Shown here piece after piece: positions 1 through 6,562 of a stretch of 59,067 nt of DNA; positions within the stretch are counted from its first letter, which is position 1, and each line of letters starts with the position of its first letter. Made by a program: the position numbers and the translations under genes. This DNA is from Candidatus Allofournierella merdavium (GTDB lineage Bacteria; Bacillota; Clostridia; Oscillospirales; Ruminococcaceae). The stretch covers positions 1-59,067 of the forward strand of contig DWYI01000019.1 of NCBI GenBank assembly GCA_019118765.1, read 5' to 3'. The notes beneath the pieces were generated by a model. It was not told the DNA's origin, made no database searches, and worked only from the letters and a program-made list of their open reading frames with translations.

Positions 1-39
1 GTAGGGGATATATGTAATTGCAAATAAAGGAGGGCAATT

Positions 40-240
40 ATGGAAAAAAGAAAACCCAATGACCTTTCACCGGATCAGTGCTTGGCGGTCGATACGGAAT
101 CGCTTTGCAAACTGCTCGACTGCGGGCGGCACACGGCCGTCCAGATCGGCGACTTGGCCCACGCCCGCATTACCATGAATTCTCGTGTCCTTTGGAGCGT
201 TCAGCGCGTAAAGGAATACTTGTACGAGATCTCATGCTAA
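40..240 (+). CDS. Excisionase-like DNA-binding protein
   Basis: A 66-residue protein with the size and position of a Tn916-family excisionase, directly upstream of a tyrosine integrase and on the same strand. Its middle (about residues 18-55, with LCKLLDCGRHTA followed by a VLWSVQRVKEYL segment) resembles the winged-helix fold of small Xis/MerR-like proteins. Such proteins bind the element's arms and steer integrase toward excision. A strong ribosome binding site (AAAGGAGGG) ends about 7 nt before the ATG at 40. The 57-nt gap to int suggests co-transcription. Family assignment rests on size, context and the HTH-like core, so another small regulator is possible. Confidence 0.7.
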   Translation: MEKRKPNDLSPDQCLAVDTESLCKLLDCGRHTAVQIGDLAHARITMNSRVLWSVQRVKEYLYEISC

Positions 241-297
241 CAGAACCTTGCCCATTCCGGGCACAACAACTCACAAAACATCGGGAGGTATCAGCCT

Positions 298-1530
298 ATG
301 CCAAAAGTTAGAAAAGACAACAAAGGCCGCAATCTGCGGACAGGGGAAACGCAACGCTCAGATGGCAGCTATATGTTCGTCTATAAGCTGGGAACTAAGA
401 AAAAGTACATTTATGATACCGATTTGGCGTCCCTTCGCGCAAAAGAAAAGCAAATTGCGAAAGATGCTGATGATGGTATCCGTACACAGGAAGCAATGAA
501 ACTTACCCTGAATGATATGTTCAAGGTCTACATGGATAACAACATCAGGTTGAAGCCATCTACGCGGGCCAATTATGAGTATCTTTGGGATCGCTATGTA
601 AAGGATGAACCTTTCGCCAATGAGCCACTTCCAAATGTCCGTCGAAGCGATGTTCTTGGATTCTATACCAAACTGCTCAAACACGGTTTCGCCATTAACT
701 CGCTGGAGAGCATCAACACCATCGTACATCCTGCTTTCGAACTGGCTGTAGCGGATGATTATATCAGGAAGAACCCCAGCAAAGGCATCTATACCAAGTT
801 AAAAACAGATGGAAGCGCGCCGAAACCGAAAAAGCGTATTGCTCTTACCAAAGCACAGCAAAAAAATTTCCTCCAGTATATCGCAAAATCTCCTATGTAT
901 AGCCACTGGCTGCCTGTCATGGTAACACTCCTTGGAACCGGCCTTCGTGTAGGAGAATGTACTGGTTTAACAAAAGATGATGTAGACTTGAACAAGGGCC
1001 GGATTTCCGTCAACCATGCGTTAATCTATCGGGTCATTGATAAAAAGGCTGACTTTCATATCACAACACCCAAAACGGAAAGCGGTACACGCATTATCCC
1101 GATCCTCTATCCAGAAGTCATTGAACAGCTTCGCCAGCAAATCGAGGTAATGGATGCGTTATATCCGAACGATAAGTTGGTATTGAACGGTTATCACGGT
1201 TTCATCTTCCGAAATCGCTATGGGAAATTTCTCTCTGCTCATAATATCAATCGGGCCATTGAGCGCATCTCTACAGCGTACAACATGGAAGAACTGGATC
1301 AAGCCGAATTGGAGGATCGTGCGCCAGAGCTTCTTCCTCACTTTAGCGTCCATAATCTGCGGCACACTTTCTGTACAAGACTCTGCGAAAGCACGAACGA
1401 TATCAAGTTTATCCAACAGGTAATGGGCCACGCTGATTTTTCCACGACCATGGACATCTACACCCACATCACACAGGAAAATATGGAGGAAAAAGCAGCA
1501 ACAATCAAGGGTAATTTGGTGCTGATGTGA
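298..1530 (+). CDS. int: Tyrosine recombinase / integrase, Tn916 type
   Basis: A 410-residue site-specific recombinase that should integrate and excise the element through a covalent phosphotyrosine intermediate. The order is an N-terminal arm-binding region (about 1-65), a core-binding SAM-like domain (about 70-170), and a C-terminal catalytic domain. Catalytic signatures are visible: GTGLRVGE with the first Arg near residue 218, HNLRHTFC near 352-359 giving His and Arg, MGHADFSTT, and the nucleophile in DIYTH near 386. GGGAGG precedes the ATG at 298. Length and motif order fit Tn916-like integrases. The lysS-proximal end of the element lies just downstream. Confidence 0.93.
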   Translation: MPKVRKDNKGRNLRTGETQRSDGSYMFVYKLGTKKKYIYDTDLASLRAKEKQIAKDADDGIRTQEAMKLTLNDMFKVYMDNNIRLKPSTRANYEYLWDRYVKDEPFANEPLPNVRRSDVLGFYTKLLKHGFAINSLESINTIVHPAFELAVADDYIRKNPSKGIYTKLKTDGSAPKPKKRIALTKAQQKNFLQYIAKSPMYSHWLPVMVTLLGTGLRVGECTGLTKDDVDLNKGRISVNHALIYRVIDKKADFHITTPKTESGTRIIPILYPEVIEQLRQQIEVMDALYPNDKLVLNGYHGFIFRNRYGKFLSAHNINRAIERISTAYNMEELDQAELEDRAPELLPHFSVHNLRHTFCTRLCESTNDIKFIQQVMGHADFSTTMDIYTHITQENMEEKAATIKGNLVLM

Positions 1531-1541
1531 AAATTACAAAA

Positions 1542-1579
1542 AAGGGCAAATCCGCAGTTAAAAGCGCGGATTTGCCCTT
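1542..1579 (+). terminator. Rho-independent terminator after int
   Basis: Perfect 14-bp inverted repeat, AAGGGCAAATCCGC at 1542-1555 and its complement at 1566-1579, with a 10-nt loop and a weakly T-rich tail (CATTTTGG). It lies 12 nt past the integrase stop. Confidence 0.75.
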
Positions 1580-1589
1580 CATTTTGGCC

Positions 1590-1609
1590 CGTCTGATGCC
1601 GTCTGATTT
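1590..1609. repeat. Tandem direct repeat near the element end
   Basis: The 8-mer CGTCTGAT occurs twice about 10 bp apart just after the integrase terminator. Short direct repeats in this place are typical arm-type integrase sites of Tn916-like elements. That role is an inference from position only. Confidence 0.35.
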
Positions 1610-1679
1610 CAAGCAAAAGTTGTGAAAAAGTTGTGGTTGTAAGCCTCTTTCACTACATCTTGTTTCGTCCTACTCCGTC

Positions 1680-1699
1680 ATCCACAATATATTGTGGAT
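1680..1699. repeat. Perfect 20-bp palindrome at the lysS 3' end; candidate att core or terminator
   Basis: ATCCACAATATATTGTGGAT reads the same on both strands and touches the lysS stop codon (1699-1701). It lies where the element should meet the chromosome. It could be an integrase core site, a remnant of the lysS terminator, or chance. A T-rich tail is weak on either side. Confidence 0.4.
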
Positions 1700-3237
1700 T
1701 ATTTGTCCAGAGGCTTCATAGTCGGGAAGAGGATGACGTCCCGCACCGAGGCGCTGCCGGTGAGCAGCATGACGCACCGGTCGATGCCCATGCCCATGCC
1801 GCCCGTGGGAGGCATGCCGTACTCCATGGCGGTGAGGAAATCCTCATCCATCATCTCGGTCTCCTCGTCGCCCCGCTCCCGCTGCTCCACCTGCTTTTCG
1901 AAGCGCTGGCGCTGGTCGATGGGGTCGTTGAGCTCGGAGTAGGCGTTGGCCAGCTCGCTGCGGCAGATGAACAGCTCGAACCGCTCGGTGAGGCGGGGGT
2001 CCGCCGGGCTGCGCTTGGTGAGCGGCGAGACCTCCACCGGATACATGGTGATAAAGGTGGGCTGCACCAGCTGGCCTTCCACCTTCTGATCGAAGCAGGC
2101 GTACAGCGCGTTGCCCCAGGTCTTTTCGGCGGCGTCCGCCAGTTCCACGCCGATGGCCTTCGCGGCAGCCACCGCCTCGGCGTCGTCGGTGATGGCGCCA
2201 AAGTCCACACCGGCGTACTCCCGCACCGCGTCCACCATGGTCAGGCGGCGCCAGCCGGGGGTCAGGTCCACCTTCTCGCCCAGCCATTCCACCTGGTAGG
2301 TGCCCAGGATCTCCTTGGCCGCGCCGGAGAGGATATCCTCGGCGATGTCCATCATGGTGTGGAAGTCGGCGTAGGCCTGGTAGAGTTCCACGGTGGTGAA
2401 CTCGGGGTTGTGCTTGGGGTCCATGCCCTCGTTGCGGAAGATGCGCCCGATCTCGTACACCCGGTCGATGCCGCCGATGATGAGCCGCTTGAGGGGCAGC
2501 TCGGTGGCAATGCGCATGTACATGTCGATGTCCAGGGTGTTGTGATGGGTGATGAAGGGGCGGGCCGCCGCGCCGCCGGCGATGGTGTTCAGCACCGGGG
2601 TCTCCACTTCCATATAATCCCGCTGGTCCAGATAGCTGCGCATGAAGCGGATGAACCGGCTGCGCACCTCAAAGGTACGGCGCACCTCGGGGTTGACGAT
2701 CAAGTCCACATACCGCTGGCGATAGCGGGTCTCCTGGTCCTTCAGGCCGTGGAACTTCTCCGGCAGGGGCAGAAGGCTCTTGGAGAGCAGCACCACCTGG
2801 GTAGCATGGACGCTGATCTCCCCCATCTTGGTGCGGAACACATAGCCCCGCACGCCCACGATGTCACCGATGTCATACTTTTTGAACTCCTGGTAGGCAT
2901 CGGCGCCCACGTCGTCCCGCTTGACGTACATCTGGATGTTGCCGGTGGTGTCCCGCAGATCGGCAAAGCTGGCCTTGCCCATCACCCGCTTGCTCATGAT
3001 GCGGCCCGCCATGCACACCTGGCGGTGCTGCTCCGGCGCGGCGTCCTCCGGCAGGTCCTGGAAGCTGGCCTTCACCTCGGCGGCAAAGTCCGCCTGGGGC
3101 CACTTGGTGATCTGGAAGGGGTCCTTGCCCGCCTGCTGCAATTCCGCCAGCTTCTGCCGGCGGATCGCCACCAGTTCGCTGTACTCCTGCTGGGTCATCT
3201 CCCCGGCGTCCGCGGGGGTCTGGTTCGTCTGTGCCAT
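1699..3237 (-). CDS. lysS: Lysyl-tRNA synthetase, class II
   Basis: A 512-residue cytoplasmic enzyme that charges tRNA-Lys with lysine using ATP. An N-terminal OB-fold anticodon-binding domain (about 60-170, with a GRIMSKRVMGKASFADLRD segment) precedes the class II catalytic core. Motif 2 appears as FRNEGMDPKHNPEFT and motif 3 as GMGMGIDRCVMLLTG near the C-terminus, ending in the usual LFPTMKP. Length is normal. The ATG at 3237 follows GGAGAG. It lies downstream of greA on the same strand, separated by a terminator-like hairpin and an extended -10 promoter, so it can probably be expressed independently. Its stop codon abuts the inserted element. Confidence 0.97.
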   Translation of the reverse strand: MAQTNQTPADAGEMTQQEYSELVAIRRQKLAELQQAGKDPFQITKWPQADFAAEVKASFQDLPEDAAPEQHRQVCMAGRIMSKRVMGKASFADLRDTTGNIQMYVKRDDVGADAYQEFKKYDIGDIVGVRGYVFRTKMGEISVHATQVVLLSKSLLPLPEKFHGLKDQETRYRQRYVDLIVNPEVRRTFEVRSRFIRFMRSYLDQRDYMEVETPVLNTIAGGAAARPFITHHNTLDIDMYMRIATELPLKRLIIGGIDRVYEIGRIFRNEGMDPKHNPEFTTVELYQAYADFHTMMDIAEDILSGAAKEILGTYQVEWLGEKVDLTPGWRRLTMVDAVREYAGVDFGAITDDAEAVAAAKAIGVELADAAEKTWGNALYACFDQKVEGQLVQPTFITMYPVEVSPLTKRSPADPRLTERFELFICRSELANAYSELNDPIDQRQRFEKQVEQRERGDEETEMMDEDFLTAMEYGMPPTGGMGMGIDRCVMLLTGSASVRDVILFPTMKPLDK

Positions 3238-3299
3238 TCTATTCTCTCCTTTGCGGTATAAAACGGCCGCCGGTGCGGCCCTTGTCTACAGTAAGGCTT

Positions 3300-3305
3300 A
3301 TTATA
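3300..3305 (-). promoter_or_regulatory. Extended -10 promoter element for lysS
   Basis: On the minus strand TGTTATAAT forms an extended -10 (TG-N-TATAAT) between the greA terminator and lysS, about 60 nt upstream of the lysS start. No good -35 is seen at 16-18 bp. Confidence 0.5.
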
Positions 3306-3309
3306 ACAC

Positions 3310-3337
3310 AAAAACAGGTGCCGTGGCACCTGTTTTT
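3310..3337 (-). terminator. Terminator between greA and lysS
   Basis: Perfect 13-bp inverted repeat with a 2-nt loop: AAAAACAGGTGCC at 3310-3322 and GGCACCTGTTTTT at 3325-3337. A-tract and T-tract ends make it able to terminate on either strand. It lies 37 nt after the greA stop. Confidence 0.8.
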
Positions 3338-3374
3338 GCAGAATTTCCTTGTGTTTTGCGGCCAAAAACCACGT

Positions 3375-3860
3375 TTACAGGGCGGAGCGGGTGATCTCCA
3401 CCACCTTGAAGGCCACCGTGGCCCCATTGGGCAGGGTGATCTCGGCGGTCTCGCCCGCCTTTTTGCCCAGCAGGCCCGCGCCCACCGGGCTCTCGTCGCT
3501 GATCTTGCCGTTCAGCGGGTCCGCCTCGGTGGAGCCGGTGATGTCGTACTCCTCCACCTCGCCGTCCTCGTCCTCGATCTTCACATGGGTGCCCACCGAC
3601 ACCTGCTCCAGCGAGAGCTCGTCGTTGTCGATGACCCGGGCGTGTTTGAGCATCGCCTCCAGCTGGGCGATGCGGCTCTCGATGAAGCCCTGCTCGTTCT
3701 TCGCCTCGTCGTACTCGCTGTTTTCCGACAGATCGCCAAAGCCGCGGGCCACCTTGATCTTCTCGGCAACGTCCTTGCGGCGGACCGTCTTCAGTTCCTC
3801 CAGCTCGCTTTCCAGCGCCTCCAGACCGGCGCGGGTCATCACAATTTCCTTCATGCTCAT
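3375..3860 (-). CDS. greA: Transcription elongation factor GreA
   Basis: A 161-residue protein that enters the RNA polymerase secondary channel and stimulates cleavage of backtracked transcripts. The N-terminal coiled coil (about 10-75) carries the acidic tip around [16 protein letters not shown], the family hallmark. The C-terminal FKBP-like domain follows, with [14 protein letters not shown]. The ATG at 3860 gives the [14 protein letters not shown] start expected of GreA, with GGGAGC upstream. A strong promoter sits about 120 nt upstream. It is followed by lysS, as in many Firmicutes. Confidence 0.96.
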   Translation of the reverse strand: MSMKEIVMTRAGLEALESELEELKTVRRKDVAEKIKVARGFGDLSENSEYDEAKNEQGFIESRIAQLEAMLKHARVIDNDELSLEQVSVGTHVKIEDEDGEVEEYDITGSTEADPLNGKISDESPVGAGLLGKKAGETAEITLPNGATVAFKVVEITRSAL

Positions 3861-3988
3861 GGCTTTGATTGCTCCCTAACGATAATGTTTTCGCACCGAC
3901 GTGCGTTTTGAGTCTCAGGATGGCAGCGCGCCACCACGCCGCAGGCCCAAAAAAAAGGGCGCTGCAATGCGCGCATCCTAATTTCGAA

Positions 3989-4017
3989 AGTATAGCTGAT
4001 TTCACCTCGACTGTCAA
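3989..4017 (-). promoter_or_regulatory. Sigma-A promoter of greA
   Basis: On the minus strand a perfect -35 TTGACA (4012-4017) is followed after 17 bp by -10 TATACT (3989-3994). It points toward greA and gives a leader of about 120 nt. The rest of the 380-bp gap to the EF-G-like gene holds only the hairpin at 4169-4201. Confidence 0.85.
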
Positions 4018-4168
4018 GATTGGGCGATTGTTTTCAGCTATTTCGCCAAAAAGGGCGCTTCTTTTTTGTGCCGCGAAAACGCCCCGCCGGCCGTCGATGG
4101 GCCCTTTGGCGCCTGCTTTGTTCAGTGTATGCGGCTGCCGGGTATTTTATGCCGCCCGCGGCACAAAG

Positions 4169-4201
4169 GCACACGGCCCCGCCGCCGGCAGGGCCGTGTG
4201 C
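4169..4201 (-). terminator. Hairpin after the EF-G-like gene
   Basis: Eleven-bp inverted repeat (GCACACGGCCC at 4169-4179, complement at 4191-4201), 40 nt past the stop codon. The T-run on the minus strand is weak (CTTTG). The plus-strand side is richer in T (TCGTTTTGCTTTT). Confidence 0.6.
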
Positions 4202-4240
4202 TCGTTTTGCTTTTGTTTGCGGCCGGGCGAAAGCGGAAGG

Positions 4241-6325
4241 TCACTCCTCGTCCTCGGCGCCATTGCCCAGCTTCTTCGCCTCCTCGATGACCTTGTCCTC
4301 CAGGTTGGAGGGCAGCGGCTCATAGCGCACGAAATCCAGGGTGAAGTGGCCCCGGCCCTGGGTGAGCTGCCGCATGAAGGTGGTGAAATCCTGCATCTCG
4401 GCCAGCGGCACCTCCGCCTCCACCACCTGCAGGCCATCCTCGTCGGGGGTCATGCCCAGCACGCGGCCCCGGCGCTTGGTCACCTCGCCCATGATGTCGC
4501 CGGTGTTGTCGCCGGGCACATGGGCGCGCAGGGTGCCGAAGGGCTCCAAAATCACCGGGCCGGCCTCGGGCAGGGCGGCCTTGTAGGCCAGTTTCGCGGC
4601 CATGATGAAGGCCATCTCACTGGAGTCCACCGGGTGATAGCTGCCGTCCAGCAGGGTGGCCTTCAGGCCCACCACCGGATAGCCGGCCAGCACGCCGTGC
4701 TTGGCGGCCTGGCGCAGGCCCTTTTCCACCGCGGGGAAGTAGTTTTTGGGCACGCTGCCGCCGAACACCTTCTCCTCGAACACCAGTTCCTCGCTGTCGC
4801 AGGGTTCAAACTCGATCCACACGTCGCCGAACTGGCCGTGGCCGCCGGTCTGCTTCTTGTGGCGGCCCTGGGCCTTGCACTTCTTGCGCACCGACTCCCG
4901 GTAGGCCACCCGGGGCGGCGTGAGCTCCACATCCACGCCGAACTTGGCCTTCAGCTTGGCCACCACGGCGTCCAGATGCTGCTCGCCCAGGCCGGAGATG
5001 ATCTGCTGGCCGGTCTCGGCGTCCACACGGTAGGCCAGGGTGCGGTCCTCCTCCATCAGGCGGGCCAGCGCCGCGCCGATCTTGCCCTCGTCGCCCTTCT
5101 TGGTCACCCGAACCGCCATGGACAGGGTGGGGTTGGGGAAGACGGGGTCGGGCAGCGCCGCCACCCGGGCGGGGTCGCACAGGGTGTCGCCGGTCTGGGC
5201 GGCGGAGAGTTTGGTCACCGCGCCGATGTCGCCGGCGGTGATGGAATCCACATCGGTCTGTTTTTTGCCCCGCATGTTCAGCAGCTTGCCGAAGCGCTCG
5301 GCCTCGCCGGTGCGGGCGTTCACCAGGCTGGACGTGCCGGTGAGGGTGCCGGAGAGCACCTTCACATAACTCAGCTTGCCCACGAAGGGGTCGGCCACCG
5401 TGCGGAAGACGTAGGCCGCCACCGGGGCCGCGGGGTCGCATGCCAGTTCCACCTCGTCGCCGGCGGCGGTGCGGGCCACGGGGGCGGGCACCTCGGCGGG
5501 GCTGGGCAGCAGCACCTTGAGGTTATACAGCAACATGTCCAGCGCCTGCAGGTTGACGGCGCTGCCACAGAACACGGGGGTGATCATGCCGCTCTTGCAG
5601 CCCTTGGCCAGGCCCTCCACGATCTCCTCGGTGGTGAACGCCTCGCCGGAGAAGAACTTCTCCATCAGGGCGTCGTCGGTCTCGGCCACGGCCTCGCTCA
5701 TGGCCTCCACCAGGCCGTCCAGCCGGTGACCCATGTCGGGCAGGGGCACCTGGACCTGCTTGCCGCCCTCATACTTGAAGGCTTTCTGGCTGAACAGGTT
5801 CACATAGATCACCGTGCCGTCCTCCTGGCGGGTGGGCACCACGCAGGGGCACACCGAGGGGCCGAACTTGGTCTTGAGTTCCTCCAGGATCTTGTAGAAG
5901 TTGGCGTTCTCCAGGTCCGTCTTGCTGACGAACACCACCCTGCTGCGGCCCATCTTCTCGGCCAGGCGGTAAGCCTTTTCGGCGCCAACGGTCACACCCG
6001 AACGGGCCGAAACGGTGATGAGCACGCTGCCGGCGGCCCGGATGCCCTCGTACTGGCCCAGTTCAAAGTCGAACAGGCCGGGGGCGTCCAGGAAATTCAG
6101 CTTGACGTCCTCGTACTCCACGGGGACGACCGCCAGGTTCAGCGACGCGTGGCGCTTTGCCTCTTCGGGGTCAAAGTCGCTCACGGTGTTGCCGTCTTCC
6201 ACGCGGCCCATGCGCTCCAGCGCGCCGGTGGTGTACAGCAGCGCTTCCACCAGAGTGGTCTTGCCGCAGCCGGCGTGGCCGGCCACCAGAATGTTTCGGA
6301 TGTTCGTGTTGGCGTAGTTCTTCAT
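4241..6325 (-). CDS. EF-G-like translation GTPase paralogue with altered G motifs
   Basis: A 694-residue protein with the five-domain length of elongation factor G. The P-loop GHAGCGKT is intact (residues 16-23). The DxPGH motif reads DAPGL (80-84), so the catalytic switch II histidine is replaced by Leu. NKxD reads SKTD (134-137), and the switch I RGIT region reads RHAS (58-61). Domains II-V follow, with recognisable EF-G segments such as GEQHLDAVV and a domain IV GGHGQFGDVWI stretch. It should bind ribosomes. Slow or absent GTP hydrolysis is an inference from the lost histidine. It is not the str-operon fusA. It is transcribed alone. Clostridial and Bacteroides genomes are known to carry similar EF-G paralogues. 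Confidence 0.85.
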   Translation of the reverse strand: MKNYANTNIRNILVAGHAGCGKTTLVEALLYTTGALERMGRVEDGNTVSDFDPEEAKRHASLNLAVVPVEYEDVKLNFLDAPGLFDFELGQYEGIRAAGSVLITVSARSGVTVGAEKAYRLAEKMGRSRVVFVSKTDLENANFYKILEELKTKFGPSVCPCVVPTRQEDGTVIYVNLFSQKAFKYEGGKQVQVPLPDMGHRLDGLVEAMSEAVAETDDALMEKFFSGEAFTTEEIVEGLAKGCKSGMITPVFCGSAVNLQALDMLLYNLKVLLPSPAEVPAPVARTAAGDEVELACDPAAPVAAYVFRTVADPFVGKLSYVKVLSGTLTGTSSLVNARTGEAERFGKLLNMRGKKQTDVDSITAGDIGAVTKLSAAQTGDTLCDPARVAALPDPVFPNPTLSMAVRVTKKGDEGKIGAALARLMEEDRTLAYRVDAETGQQIISGLGEQHLDAVVAKLKAKFGVDVELTPPRVAYRESVRKKCKAQGRHKKQTGGHGQFGDVWIEFEPCDSEELVFEEKVFGGSVPKNYFPAVEKGLRQAAKHGVLAGYPVVGLKATLLDGSYHPVDSSEMAFIMAAKLAYKAALPEAGPVILEPFGTLRAHVPGDNTGDIMGEVTKRRGRVLGMTPDEDGLQVVEAEVPLAEMQDFTTFMRQLTQGRGHFTLDFVRYEPLPSNLEDKVIEEAKKLGNGAEDEE

Positions 6326-6527
6326 TCTAAATAACCCTCTCTTCTACCGCGTGTTTTGCAAAGGTAATGCGGCGGTAGCAACCTATACAAAATTTTAGCA
6401 TAGTTTATACATTTTTTAAAGAACAATTCCCTGTAAAAGCGGGGGGAGCGCCGCACAAAATCCGCCGAAAGCTTTGTCTATTTTGCCTATTGACGGGCGG
6501 TAAACGCGCCGCAAAAGCGACAAAAAT

Positions 6528-6552
6528 CCCCGCCGGGGGCTGCCCGGCGGGG
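6528..6552 (-). terminator. Terminator of the P-type ATPase-like gene
   Basis: Inverted repeat CCCCGCCGGG (6528-6537) and CCCGGCGGGG (6543-6552), followed on the minus strand by ATTTTTG. It starts 10 nt after the stop codon. Confidence 0.8.
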
Positions 6553-6562
6553 GAACAAGAAA

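Larger units (their letters stand above)
1..1620. mobile_element. End of an integrated element with Xis and tyrosine integrase (partial)
   Basis: Only the last part of the element is in the window: an excisionase-like gene, a Tn916-type integrase and the integrase terminator. Both genes point toward the lysS side, the usual arrangement in which int is the last gene before the attachment site. Base composition is visibly lower in GC than in the host genes from lysS onward. The exact end is not determined. It should lie between the integrase terminator (ending near 1579) and the lysS stop at 1699. Whether this is a conjugative transposon or a prophage cannot be told from these genes. Confidence 0.75.

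Noticed and set aside
1633-3261. 542-codon frame on the plus strand opposite lysS
   Set aside because: Mirror of the lysS codon bias; no RBS and no recognisable protein.
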